Assembly: GCF_023746555.1 (NCBI RefSeq)
Contig: NZ_CP098755.1
Location: forward strand, 4,166,501-4,230,500
DNA: 64,000 nucleotides
DNA from: Brevibacillus ruminantium
Lineage (GTDB): Bacteria > Bacillota > Bacilli > Brevibacillales > Brevibacillaceae
Direction of reading: 5' to 3'
Positions 46,125 through 54,940 of this stretch are shown piece after piece (within the stretch, counting starts at the first letter, position 1; each line of letters begins with the position of its first letter). The position numbers and the translations under genes were made by a program. The notes under the pieces are model-generated. The model made no database searches. It saw nothing but the letters and a program-made list of their open reading frames with translations, and had not been told where the DNA came from.

Positions 46125-46874
46125 TCAGATGGCCGTTAAAATGATCGGTTTATCCTTCGTGACGACTACGGTATGCTCATATTGTGCGACTCGGCTTTTG
46201 TCTGGAGTGATATAAGCCCATCCATCGGAACCTTCCTCCGTATATTCTGCACCCGTCGAGATGAACGTTTCTACCGCCAACACCCAGCCTTCCTTTAATA
46301 ACCTGGTGTCAGTTTTATCATAGTAGTTGACGATGTGGTCCGGTTCCTCATGAAGTTTTCTTCCAATACCGTGGCCTGTCAGATTTTTGATTACAGTAAA
46401 GCCCCTTTTCTTCGCTTCGTTCTGTACAGCACGGCCTATCTGGTTCATTTTTCCGCCAGCTTTCACTTTCTCAAGCGCAAGATAAAGTGACTCTTCCGCA
46501 CAACGGCATAAGTCATCTTTCCTGTTCATTTCTGCACTTCCTACCACGATGGATGCACCTGTATCGCAGTAATACCCGTTTAATACTGCCGAAACATCAA
46601 CATTTACATAATCTCCTTCGCGCAGCACCGTATGATCGGGAATTCCATGGGCAACAACATCGTTTACACTTACACAGGTATATCCCGGAAAATTGTATTC
46701 CGTTCGAGGAGCAGACTTTGCCCCGTATTTGTTAAGTATGGTTCCGCCAATCTCATCTAATTCTGCTGTAGTAATTCCAGGGCGGACAGCTTTTAGCATC
46801 GCTTCTCTTGCTTCAGCCACGATCTTCCCTATTTTACGAAGGCCTTCCAAATCTTCTTCATTTTCAATTGACAT
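46125..46874 (-). CDS. map: Methionine aminopeptidase, type I
   Basis: A 249-aa metalloprotease that removes the initiator Met. The metal ligands are visible: VNVDVSAVLNGYYCDTG (Asp pair), NLTGHGIGRKLHEEP (His), AVETFIST (Glu) and QYEHTVVVT (Glu). The open frame begins 18 codons earlier, but ATG at 46874 follows GAGGGAAG. It resembles the second, non-ribosomal-cluster Map of Bacillus (YflG type). It is monocistronic. Confidence 0.93.
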   Translation of the reverse strand: MSIENEEDLEGLRKIGKIVAEAREAMLKAVRPGITTAELDEIGGTILNKYGAKSAPRTEYNFPGYTCVSVNDVVAHGIPDHTVLREGDYVNVDVSAVLNGYYCDTGASIVVGSAEMNRKDDLCRCAEESLYLALEKVKAGGKMNQIGRAVQNEAKKRGFTVIKNLTGHGIGRKLHEEPDHIVNYYDKTDTRLLKEGWVLAVETFISTGAEYTEEGSDGWAYITPDKSRVAQYEHTVVVTKDKPIILTAI

Positions 46875-46976
46875 TCTTCTTCCCTCTTTTCTGCTTTGTG
46901 CATGTACGTTCTCGACAATCTGAGGCACCTTCCACAGCCGTAGCTTTTTTTGTGCTTGGCTGGCTTGGCTGGCTAG

Positions 46977-48521
46977 CTAGGAGCGCCCGCCTACCGGTTT
47001 TCGTTTTTGTGGAGCCCCCTCTGCTGAAGGCAGCATAATCCGCTCGTTGCCCATCATCAGAATGAACAGGACGGAGAGAACCGCAGGGACCAATGCCCAT
47101 AAAAACGTATGGGCGATTGACGACGCCATCGCGTCCGTAATCTTTTCCAAAATCGCCGCGGGAATCTGGGCTCTTGTCTCAGGAGTCAGAGCCGCTCGCG
47201 GATCGGCCAGGGCGCCTGCGGGAATACTGCCCGCTTGATCTGCCAGAGACGCAGCCAGACGGCTTTCAAACAGGTTGCGCTGAATAATCCCAAAAATCGT
47301 GATCCCCAATGTCATCCCCAGCGAACGGGAGAAGGAGTTGGTGGAAGAAGCTGAACCCCTCTGCCGCATGTCAAAGTTGTGAATCGCCGCCATACCGAGA
47401 ACCGAAAACGAAAACCCTACGCCAAAGCCGGTGAGAATCATATAAAACGTAACCATGCCCCGCGAAGTCTCCGGTGACAAAGTCCCCAGCAAAAACAGGC
47501 CCGGAACAAAGAAAAGAGCAGAAAGCAGCATGATGTTGCGAAAGCTGGTTTTCGTGCTCAACAGTCCGCCCATCTGACTGCCAAATACGGAGCCCAGCAT
47601 CATCGGTGTCAAAAGCAGGCCGGAGCTGGTGGCGCTGCCGCCAAAAACTCCCTGGATAAAGATCGGGATATAGACTGTCGCGATAATAAATGCCGATCCA
47701 TACAAGAGCCCCACCGCGTTGCTGGCAGCAAACAGCCTTTTTTTGAACATCGAAAATGAAATGATCGGATCGGATGCCTTGCGCTCGACCACGATGAACA
47801 GGAAGAACAGCACCGCAAACGAAGCTAACAACCCGATGATCTGCGGGGAGTTCCACGCAAATTTATTGCCGCCCAGCTCCAGGGCAAACATCAGGCTGAC
47901 GACAGCCCCGACCAATGTAATCGCACCCCACCAGTCGATTTTCTGTTCCCGGTGCGCAAGCGATTCCTTGTAGTGCATACTGATAAAGAACAGGGACAAC
48001 AGACCGATCGGAACGTTGATGTAAAAGATCCAATGCCAACCGAAGTATTCCGTTATGTACGCGCCCAAGAGCGGACCGAAAACACTGGATGTCCCGAAGA
48101 CAGCCCCGAACAGACCCGTCATTTTCCCCCGCTTTTCCGGCGGAAAGATGTCAAAGATGATCGTAAAGGCGATCGGCATCAGCGCACCGCCGCCGATCCC
48201 CTGAATTGCGCGGTAAATGCTGAGCTGTACGATGCTGCTTGCTGTCCCGCACAAAATCGAGCCCAGCAAAAAGACGGTAAGACCAAAAATGTAAAATCGC
48301 TTGCGTCCGTACATGTCGGACAGCTTTCCAAAGATCGGCATCCCGGCCATCGTGGCAACCATATAGGCGGAAGTGACCCAGACGAATTTATCCAGCCCGC
48401 CCATTTCGGCCACGATCGTTCCCATCGCCGTCGCCACGATAGTGTTATCCATCGAAGCTATCAGCAGACCCAGCAGGAGTCCCGCAACAACAAAACCAAT
48501 TTTACTTTCCTTTGCAATCAC
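46977..48521 (-). CDS. DHA2-family multidrug efflux transporter (14 TM)
   Basis: A 514-aa MFS drug:proton antiporter of the EmrB/QacA family with 14 predicted helices. Motif A GKLSDMYGRKRFY, the IASMDNTIVATAMG start (motif D1), and motif C GPLLGAYITEYFGW are visible. The ATG follows AGGAGGG. No local regulator gene is adjacent. Substrates cannot be told from sequence. Confidence 0.9.
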   Translation of the reverse strand: MIAKESKIGFVVAGLLLGLLIASMDNTIVATAMGTIVAEMGGLDKFVWVTSAYMVATMAGMPIFGKLSDMYGRKRFYIFGLTVFLLGSILCGTASSIVQLSIYRAIQGIGGGALMPIAFTIIFDIFPPEKRGKMTGLFGAVFGTSSVFGPLLGAYITEYFGWHWIFYINVPIGLLSLFFISMHYKESLAHREQKIDWWGAITLVGAVVSLMFALELGGNKFAWNSPQIIGLLASFAVLFFLFIVVERKASDPIISFSMFKKRLFAASNAVGLLYGSAFIIATVYIPIFIQGVFGGSATSSGLLLTPMMLGSVFGSQMGGLLSTKTSFRNIMLLSALFFVPGLFLLGTLSPETSRGMVTFYMILTGFGVGFSFSVLGMAAIHNFDMRQRGSASSTNSFSRSLGMTLGITIFGIIQRNLFESRLAASLADQAGSIPAGALADPRAALTPETRAQIPAAILEKITDAMASSIAHTFLWALVPAVLSVLFILMMGNERIMLPSAEGAPQKRKPVGGRS

Positions 48522-48597
48522 ACGGTACCCTCCTGGCTTTGATTAGATTCCCCCTCTTCATTATATGCAAAGAGGACAAGTTATCTTGAAAAAGGAC

Positions 48598-48630
48598 AAA
48601 AAACAGCGCATAAAAAGCGCTGTATCGATC
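48598..48630 (-). terminator. Terminator of the gene at 48636
   Basis: On the minus strand ACAGCGC pairs with GCGCTGT and is followed by TTTTTTG. It lies a few bases after the stop of the gene at 48636-49337. Confidence 0.75.
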
Positions 48631-48635
48631 TCGCT

Positions 48636-49337
48636 TTAGCGAGGGTTGCTGTAGTGAGTGGTCACAGAAGGCTGAAAGCCCGCCTGTTGACTTTGATACA
48701 TTTGGTAAGCAGCTTGCGACATCGGTTCCACATACGGCTTTATCTCTCCGGTATACGGATTTTTCTCAAACGGAAGATTAAAGGCTCGTACGCCATCGCT
48801 CTTGCGAAGGAGGGAACCGTCCGACAGCTCTACCCAGTTGCTCCGATAGCTTCCGTAATCCGTGACGTACAGGCCATCATCTGTGTAGATCGGGGCCAGA
48901 TTGTCAGATGGAGTGGCCGATGGATTCTCAGAAGCGTTCTCTTGGCTATTGGCCGTCGCCTGTTTGGGAGTCGGTGCTGCTTTCTTCGGGCTTGCTTTCT
49001 TCGGGCTTGCTTTCTGCGCCGGCTTTTTGGCCGCCGCTTTAGCAGGAGCCGCCGCTGTCTGCGTCTGTTTTTTCTCACCTGTTTCCTGAGCGGTCAGAAC
49101 AGACGCGGGTGATACGGTTTCTTCTTTTGGTGACAATTGGTCAAAGACTGCCTTGGTTTGGGTCGGATCTTGGTTGGAAAAGTCTGTGCCGGCTGCCGCT
49201 ATCTGTTTGTTGCCGGCCCGGTTTTCCGTTTTCGCTTTGGATGACTCTGCCGCTACCGATTTAAACAAAGCCGGCCAAATATAGGCGTTGACGCCAAGCA
49301 GGACTGCCATTAAACCAATTCCCAGAACTTTTTTCAT
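48636..49337 (-). CDS. Uncharacterised membrane-anchored protein with Lys/Ala/Pro-rich linker
   Basis: A 233-aa protein with one N-terminal membrane segment (about residues 4-20). The long disordered middle contains KKASPKKASPKKAAPTPK-type repeats. A compact C-terminal part (about 150-230) has many Tyr, Asn and Pro and ends NPYTGEIKPYVEP...HYSNPR. The basic linker could thread through the cell wall. I do not recognise the family. The ATG is at 49337; monocistronic with its own terminator. Confidence 0.72.
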   Translation of the reverse strand: MKKVLGIGLMAVLLGVNAYIWPALFKSVAAESSKAKTENRAGNKQIAAAGTDFSNQDPTQTKAVFDQLSPKEETVSPASVLTAQETGEKKQTQTAAAPAKAAAKKPAQKASPKKASPKKAAPTPKQATANSQENASENPSATPSDNLAPIYTDDGLYVTDYGSYRSNWVELSDGSLLRKSDGVRAFNLPFEKNPYTGEIKPYVEPMSQAAYQMYQSQQAGFQPSVTTHYSNPR

Positions 49338-49506
49338 GGTCTGTCAGCTCCGTACGTTAGTCGCTCTTTTCATCGACATCAATGATAACTACTCCTATTA
49401 TACAAGAAAATAGCTCCAGGTGTAGATGAACATCATTCGACAAAACACCCCCACCTCTCGCCTGATGCATCGTTAGCGAACAAGTGGGGAGTGATAGTTG
49501 CTGCTT

Positions 49507-50079
49507 TTATTCCGTCGTTTTCAGGATGTCGTGATCAACGTAACGCTCGCCATTCAGCTCACTGATGACATTAATCGCTACCTTGGCTCCGTCCCCTGCT
49601 GTAATAATGGTATGAACACTCACACCTGCACAAGTGCCGGCTGCCCAAAATCCAGGGACATTCGTTTTCCCGTCCTGATCAACATCCACTACCGTTTTGA
49701 TGCGAGGCTCTGTACCAGGTTTTGTGGCGACGCCTGCTTTTTCAGCCAGATCGAGCAGAACGCCGGTTGCCAATATCACGTGCTTGGCTTCAAACGTGCC
49801 CTTCTCCTCTGTCGTAATCACAAACCCGTTATCCGTTTTAGCAATGTCATTTACCTTATCGTCAATCAGCTCGGCTCCAAAATGCACCGCTTGCTTTTTG
49901 CCCGTCTCAATCATATCCGGGCCGGTAATTCCCACTACACCATAATGATTTTCTACCCAGGCTCGTTTCGTCATGCTTTTGTCATTGTCTACGAGCAATG
50001 TGCTCTTGCCTGCTTTGGCTGCGAACAATGCTGCGCTGGCTCCGGCAGGACCGGCTCCGATAATCGCGATATCGTACAT
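49507..50079 (-). CDS. Small FAD-dependent oxidoreductase of the thioredoxin-reductase fold
   Basis: A 190-aa flavoprotein. FAD-binding GAGPAGASAALFAAKAG is at residues 9-25, and the second FAD motif (VPGFWAAGTCAGV) is near the C-terminus. The NADPH domain and the CxxC active site of true thioredoxin reductases are absent, so it is a one-domain form that must take electrons another way. I start at ATG 50079 (MYDIAIIGA) behind AAAGGTG. The partner is unknown. Confidence 0.85.
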   Translation of the reverse strand: MYDIAIIGAGPAGASAALFAAKAGKSTLLVDNDKSMTKRAWVENHYGVVGITGPDMIETGKKQAVHFGAELIDDKVNDIAKTDNGFVITTEEKGTFEAKHVILATGVLLDLAEKAGVATKPGTEPRIKTVVDVDQDGKTNVPGFWAAGTCAGVSVHTIITAGDGAKVAINVISELNGERYVDHDILKTTE

Positions 50080-50244
50080 AAGAAACACACCTTTCCAGAT
50101 TTATCCCAGACGACTTAATTATATAGTATGTATAGAAAAAGAGAAATTATTATTTTAGGGATTCGTAACAAATCTTTTTCGTAGTCATATCACAGTCAGG
50201 GGAAATGGGTATACTTTCGGCCATATTTCCGGCAAAACCAGAAA

Positions 50245-50282
50245 AAACCGCCCTGACATGTAGATATGCAGGACGGTTTCGT
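50245..50282 (-). terminator. Terminator of the qox operon
   Basis: On the minus strand AAACCGTCCTG pairs with CAGGGCGGTTT and is followed by T residues. It lies about 25 bases past the qoxD stop. Confidence 0.8.
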
Positions 50283-50304
50283 GATAGATATGTTATTTCA
50301 TCTG

Positions 50305-50622
50305 CTATTGTACCTGTGAGTTAAAAGTCATAATCCACATCGATCCAGCCACGATGGTAAACACAATCACCACGCCCAGAATCAGCGCCTGTACATTGTA
50401 TCGAGGCTTATCCCCTTCACGAATATGCATGAAGAAGAACAACTGAACGAGAAGCTGCGCGACTGCCATCGCCATGATTGTGAACACCAGTGCTGTGCCG
50501 GTCAGGATGTGGTTCATCACCAGCACCAGCGGAATGATCGTGAGGATGATCGACAAAATAAAGCCAATCACATAAGCCTTCAGGGAACCGTGGTGTTCAC
50601 CGTGATTCTCATGTTGTGTCAT
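50305..50622 (-). CDS. qoxD: Quinol oxidase subunit IV
   Basis: A 105-aa protein with three membrane helices, matching CyoD/QoxD. The FFFMHIREGDKPR stretch is typical. It is the last gene of the oxidase operon, 1 base after qoxC, and is involved in assembly or stability of the complex. Confidence 0.9.
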   Translation of the reverse strand: MTQHENHGEHHGSLKAYVIGFILSIILTIIPLVLVMNHILTGTALVFTIMAMAVAQLLVQLFFFMHIREGDKPRYNVQALILGVVIVFTIVAGSMWIMTFNSQVQ

Positions 50623-50623
50623 C

Positions 50624-51244
50624 TTACATCACCCCCAGAAGGTAGACGACCGTGAGCAGGAAGATCCACACGACGTCAAGGAAGTGCCAGTACAAGCTGA
50701 GGTTGGTCACTTTGCGGCGCGTCACCGGTGTGATGCCGCGGCGGCCAAGCTGGATCATCAGCGCGAGCATCCAGAAGAGGCCGACGGACACGTGCAGTCC
50801 GTGTGTACCTACCAGCGTGTAGAAGGCCGAGAGAAATGCGCTCGTCGAGATGGTGGCGCCCTCTTTTACCATATTGACAAACTCGTTGATTTCCAAGCCG
50901 ACGAAGCTCAAACCCAAGAGCGCGGTCACGACCAGCCAACCGATCAGTTGCTTGGTTTTGCCTTTGTGCATCGCCAGCGTGGCAAGGCCGCTCGTAAAGC
51001 TGGAAGTCAGCAGGATAAAGGTCTCGGCAATGACACCCGGCATTTCGAACAGCTCTTTGGCTGTCGGGCCGCCGGCGACATTGTGCATGAGTACGACATA
51101 CGTAGCAAACAGGGTAGCAAACAGGATACAGTCCGTCACGAGGAAGATCCAGAACCCGAGGACCTTGAGATTCTCGTGGTCCTCATGTCCGTGATCGTGC
51201 TCGTGATCATGACCATGCTCGTGATGTGTCATGACTTGTTGCAT
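50624..51244 (-). CDS. qoxC: Quinol oxidase subunit III
   Basis: A 206-aa heme-copper oxidase subunit III with five helices. The N-terminus is His-rich (HHEHGHDHEHDHGHED), which is unusual and may bind metal. Family marks are KVLGFWIFLVTDCILFATLFATY, ETFILLTSSFTSGLA and GTHGLHVSVGLFW. It shares one base with qoxB. Confidence 0.92.
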   Translation of the reverse strand: MQQVMTHHEHGHDHEHDHGHEDHENLKVLGFWIFLVTDCILFATLFATYVVLMHNVAGGPTAKELFEMPGVIAETFILLTSSFTSGLATLAMHKGKTKQLIGWLVVTALLGLSFVGLEINEFVNMVKEGATISTSAFLSAFYTLVGTHGLHVSVGLFWMLALMIQLGRRGITPVTRRKVTNLSLYWHFLDVVWIFLLTVVYLLGVM

Positions 51245-53214
51245 TATAACGCCCTCCCCAGTGAAGCCTCGGTGCGTTTCACTTCATCGACAGGGATATA
51301 GTAGTCAGTATCGTACTGGAACGAGCGCGCCCACATGGTCAGGGCAACACCGATCATTCCTACGACAGCCATCCATATCCACCCAAATACAAACCCAAAA
51401 CCGGCGACAAACCAGCATGCAGACATGATAAACGGAATTCCGGAGTTTTTCGGCATGTGAATCGGTTCGAGCTGAACCTTTTCTTCTTGGGCTGTGCCAT
51501 TTTCCCTCGCTTGCTTCGTCAGCCACCAGTCATCCGCGCCTTTTACCTGCGGAACGACAGCGAAGTTGTACAGCGGTGCCGGAGACGGAATCGACCATTC
51601 CAACGTACGGCCATTCCACGGGTCACCCGTCGTATCGCGCTCACCGTGCTTGATGCTGTAGAGAATCTGCCATACCTGGAAGACGAAGCCTGCCCCCATC
51701 AGGAATGCCCCGATGGTCGAAACCAGGTTGAGCGGTGCCCAGCCCATGTCCCAGCCATAGGTGTAGAGACGGCGGGTCATCCCCATGAAACCGAGTGCGT
51801 ATTGCGGCATAAAACAGACGTAGAAACCGATGTTCCAGAGCCAGAAGCCCCATTTGCCCAAACGCTCGTCCAGCTTGAAGCCGAACATTTTTGGCCACCA
51901 GTAGTAAATCCCTGCGAGGTATCCAAAGACGACACCGCCGATCAGTACTTGGTGGAAGTGAGCGATCAGGAAGTAGCTGTTGTGATACTGATAGTCAGCC
52001 GGAGCGACTGCCAGCATGACACCGGTTGCCCCACCGACGAGGAAGCACGGGATAAAGGCAATCGTCCACAGCATCGGCTGCTTGATCGAGATCCGTCCGC
52101 GGAACATCGTGAACAGCCAGTTGAAAACTTTCACCCCGGTCGGAATCGCAATCGCCATCGTCGATATCGCAAAGAATGCGTTGACGTCAGCCCCTGCGCC
52201 CATCGTAAAGAAGTGGTGAACCCAGGTGAAGAAGGAAAGTACGCTAATGACCATCATGGCAAAGACCATGGATTTGTAGCCAAAAATCGTTTTCTTGGAG
52301 AAGGTTGCCACAATCTCCGAAAAGATTCCGAATGCCGGCAGCACCACGATATACACTTCCGGGTGGCCCCACATCCAGATCAGGTTGACGTACATCATCG
52401 GGTTGCCGCCGCCGGTCATCGTGAAGAAATGTGCTCCCAGGAAACGGTCGATAAAGAGCAATGCCAGGGTAACGGTCAAAATCGGAAAAGCGAAGATGAT
52501 CGTAATACAGCTGGACAAAACTGACCAGGAAAACAGCGGCATTTTCATCAGCTTCATGCCAGGTGCGCGCATTTTCAGGATGGTCACCAGGAAGTTGATC
52601 CCGGTAGCCAGTGACCCGATCCCGGAGATCTGAATACCCCAGATGTAAAAGTTCTGTCCGACGCCGGGGCTATGTGACAGCTCGGACAGCGGCGGATAGG
52701 CCAGCCAGCCGGAGTCGGGAGAACCCCCGATGACGAACGACAGGTTGAACAGCATCGCGCCGAACAGGAACATCCAGAAGCTGACGGCGTTCAAAAATGG
52801 ATAAGCGACGTCACGTGCACCGATTTGCAAAGGTACCACGATATTAAAGAGAGCGAACATCATCGGCATCGCCATGAACAAAATCATAATCGTACCGTGT
52901 GTCGTAAAGATGGCGTTGTAATGCTCCGAATGCAGAAACTCTACATTTGGAAAAGCGAGCTGCAAACGCATCAGCAGCGCGTCAACCCCGCCACGGAACA
53001 GCATCAAGAGTGATGCGATCAAGTACATGATCCCAATCTTTTTATGGTCGACGGTCGTCAGCCATTCGCGCCACAGCCAGCCCCATTTTTTAAATTTGGT
53101 CAGAACAAAAACGATGGCCACCATGGTCAAGGCGATGGAGACGTCAGCGCCGTAAATTAACGGATCACCGGTGACAAAGAACGTAGATGCAAAATCTTTG
53201 ATGTTCTCCCACAT
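51244..53214 (-). CDS. qoxB: Quinol oxidase subunit I (heme-copper catalytic subunit)
   Basis: A 656-aa subunit with 14-15 helices. The heme and copper ligands are visible: THGTIMILF, WMWGHPEVYIVVLPAFG (Cu-binding His and cross-linked Tyr), the HH pair in VHHFFTMG, and the HFHQVLIGG stretch. Its size matches CyoB/QoxB and not the smaller caa3 CtaD. It reduces oxygen to water and pumps protons. Confidence 0.95.
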   Translation of the reverse strand: MWENIKDFASTFFVTGDPLIYGADVSIALTMVAIVFVLTKFKKWGWLWREWLTTVDHKKIGIMYLIASLLMLFRGGVDALLMRLQLAFPNVEFLHSEHYNAIFTTHGTIMILFMAMPMMFALFNIVVPLQIGARDVAYPFLNAVSFWMFLFGAMLFNLSFVIGGSPDSGWLAYPPLSELSHSPGVGQNFYIWGIQISGIGSLATGINFLVTILKMRAPGMKLMKMPLFSWSVLSSCITIIFAFPILTVTLALLFIDRFLGAHFFTMTGGGNPMMYVNLIWMWGHPEVYIVVLPAFGIFSEIVATFSKKTIFGYKSMVFAMMVISVLSFFTWVHHFFTMGAGADVNAFFAISTMAIAIPTGVKVFNWLFTMFRGRISIKQPMLWTIAFIPCFLVGGATGVMLAVAPADYQYHNSYFLIAHFHQVLIGGVVFGYLAGIYYWWPKMFGFKLDERLGKWGFWLWNIGFYVCFMPQYALGFMGMTRRLYTYGWDMGWAPLNLVSTIGAFLMGAGFVFQVWQILYSIKHGERDTTGDPWNGRTLEWSIPSPAPLYNFAVVPQVKGADDWWLTKQARENGTAQEEKVQLEPIHMPKNSGIPFIMSACWFVAGFGFVFGWIWMAVVGMIGVALTMWARSFQYDTDYYIPVDEVKRTEASLGRAL

Positions 53215-53237
53215 ACGGTGTTCCTCCTCCCTCTGGG

Positions 53238-54251
53238 TTAATGATTCAGTATGTTGCCGGAATCCGTATTCGTCCCGGATTGGTTCAATTGCATCGGGGC
53301 ATGATCCATGTTCATGCCGGACATGTCATGCTCTGCGTGATTTGGTTCGGTTGATGGCTCTTCATTGTTCTTGTAGTGGTTCATACCACCTGGATGATGG
53401 TGACCGTGACCGTATTTCTTCACAATCTCCTCAAACAGGCCCTCAGGGAATGCGGAATAGGTCAAGCGATCCGACGTACCCGGCTCAGCCAGTTTCTCGT
53501 AATCTTCTTTGCTCATTTTCGGCGCAGTTCCTTTTACCTCCTGCACCCATTTGTCAAAGTCCTCTTGTGTTTTGGCAATGACCTTGAAGTTCATATGAGC
53601 GAAGCCTTTCCCTGTAAAGTTGGCGCCGGAACCAAAATACTCGCCCGGCTCATTGGCCTGCATCCACAAGCCCATCGCCATACCCGGCATCGAGTAGGTT
53701 TGTCCAGCCAACTGCGGTACCCAGAAGGAATTCATCGGCGCATCCGAAGTAATTTCGAATTGCACGGGTACTCCGGCAGGGATCGGAACATAGTTAACAG
53801 TTGCGATATTTTGTTCAGGGTAAGTAAACATCCACTTCCAGTCCAGCGATGTAACCTGGATCGTGATCGGTTTTGTCTCCGTATGGGGCGGCTTCACCAA
53901 AGCATAGGTGTCTCGCACAGTAAAGAAGCCCAAGATCGCGATAATGACAACAGGAATCCCCCACCAGATCACTTCAAGCGTCGTATTGTGCGACCAGTTC
54001 GGCTGATAAGGCGCTTTGTTGTCCGGTTTGTCTCGATAGCGGTACACGATATAGGCGGTAATAGCCAGTACCGGTATCACGATCACCGCACACAAAATCA
54101 CGGAAATCATAATGAGGTTGTACTGCGTCTCCGCCACGGGTCCTTTTGGATTCAGGACAATGTATTCGCTGCCGCAGCCCGATAACAGGACACTCGCGAT
54201 CATCGCGACTAACCAGAATCCCATTTGACGGAGTCTTTTCGGTTTGTTCAT
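53238..54251 (-). CDS. qoxA: Quinol oxidase subunit II lipoprotein with Met/His-rich tail
   Basis: A 337-aa subunit II with a lipobox (LLSGC, about residue 26), two membrane helices and a cupredoxin domain (about 125-225). The Cu-A cysteines are absent, so the electron donor is quinol and not cytochrome c. After about residue 280 there is an extra tail rich in His, Met, Asn and Glu (GHGHHHPGGMNH, DMSGMNMDH). Such stretches often bind copper. The ATG follows AGAGGGAAGGGG. It is the first gene of the operon. Confidence 0.93.
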   Translation of the reverse strand: MNKPKRLRQMGFWLVAMIASVLLSGCGSEYIVLNPKGPVAETQYNLIMISVILCAVIVIPVLAITAYIVYRYRDKPDNKAPYQPNWSHNTTLEVIWWGIPVVIIAILGFFTVRDTYALVKPPHTETKPITIQVTSLDWKWMFTYPEQNIATVNYVPIPAGVPVQFEITSDAPMNSFWVPQLAGQTYSMPGMAMGLWMQANEPGEYFGSGANFTGKGFAHMNFKVIAKTQEDFDKWVQEVKGTAPKMSKEDYEKLAEPGTSDRLTYSAFPEGLFEEIVKKYGHGHHHPGGMNHYKNNEEPSTEPNHAEHDMSGMNMDHAPMQLNQSGTNTDSGNILNH

Positions 54252-54320
54252 GTTGAATACCCCTTCCCTCTTTCGACACAGCAGACACAGAAATGGAAAC
54301 GATTCGTCCGTTCCTCATTT

Positions 54321-54445
54321 GTTCAAAGGAGTTGAACTTTTTTCGCATTCACATACTAACAGAGGGGAAAATTTTCTGCAGGGTTTTTTTTGAGCGTTCA
54401 ACATTCTGTCTCTTTTCTGTTACAAAGTGTTCAAAAAGCATTCAC
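54321..54445 (-). promoter_or_regulatory. Operator region upstream of qoxABCD
   Basis: Two elements are visible. A perfect palindrome GTTCAA-N5-TTGAAC lies at 54321-54337. Between 54391 and 54445 there are about five TGAACA/GTAACA-like units at 10-12 base spacing. Direct repeats with near-11-base phase are typical of OmpR-family regulators such as ResD or PhoP. The gap 54252-54618 holds these sites plus the next terminator. Confidence 0.5.
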
Positions 54446-54517
54446 GAGATGATCAAAATATTGTTACGGATATCCTGCGTTGGATTTTGCCTCCCAAAAT
54501 TGGGCGGGATTGCAGCA

Positions 54518-54550
54518 AAAAAAATGGCTGCCGCTCAGGCAACCATTTGC
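54518..54550 (-). terminator. Terminator of the small membrane protein gene
   Basis: On the minus strand AAATGGTTGCC pairs with GGCAGCCATTT and continues in eight T residues. It separates the small gene at 54619 from qoxA. Confidence 0.85.
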
Positions 54551-54618
54551 TTGCTTCCTTCATCGTATGTTGTTGAAAAGATATGTTTATATCGTAAAGC
54601 TTCCTTAATATACATCGG

Positions 54619-54828
54619 TTATTTTCCTGGTTCCAGATGCAGCAGACGGAAAACGACGCTGAGTAAAAAGATGTTTGCAGCGGCAATCAGGAAACCGATC
54701 GCGGCCATCAGTCCAAAATTTTCTGCTCTGAAATCGCTTACATGACAAGCGAACAAGACTGCGCCGATCATGCATGTAATCCAGGCGAACCATTTCAGTG
54801 TGTCAGCAGCTTTAACCCCGTTGTTCAT
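54619..54828 (-). CDS. Small two-helix membrane protein
   Basis: A 69-aa protein with two hydrophobic segments (about 12-29 and 41-62) and a short polar N-terminus. I do not recognise a family. The ATG follows AGGGGTCATGAGAG. It has its own terminator. The promoter region upstream carries five TGAACA-type units at exactly 11-base spacing, so it is probably co-regulated with the nearby oxidase operon. A role at the oxidase is only a guess. Confidence 0.7.
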   Translation of the reverse strand: MNNGVKAADTLKWFAWITCMIGAVLFACHVSDFRAENFGLMAAIGFLIAAANIFLLSVVFRLLHLEPGK

Positions 54829-54885
54829 CTCTCATGACCCCTGTCTCTATCGGTTTATCGAAATGTTTGTAGGGTAATTGTAACA

Positions 54886-54940
54886 CACTTTTCACGTTTT
54901 GTTCACTTTTTGTTCAATTCTTGTTCAATTTTTATTCAGA
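54886..54940 (-). promoter_or_regulatory. Five direct repeats at 11-bp spacing
   Basis: TTCA cores at 54891, 54902, 54913, 54924 and 54935 are each exactly 11 bases apart. On the minus strand they read TGAACA or TGAAAA units, followed by a TACAAT -10-like box. The layout matches Pho-box/ResD-type sites of OmpR-family regulators. They lie just upstream of the 69-aa gene. Confidence 0.6.
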
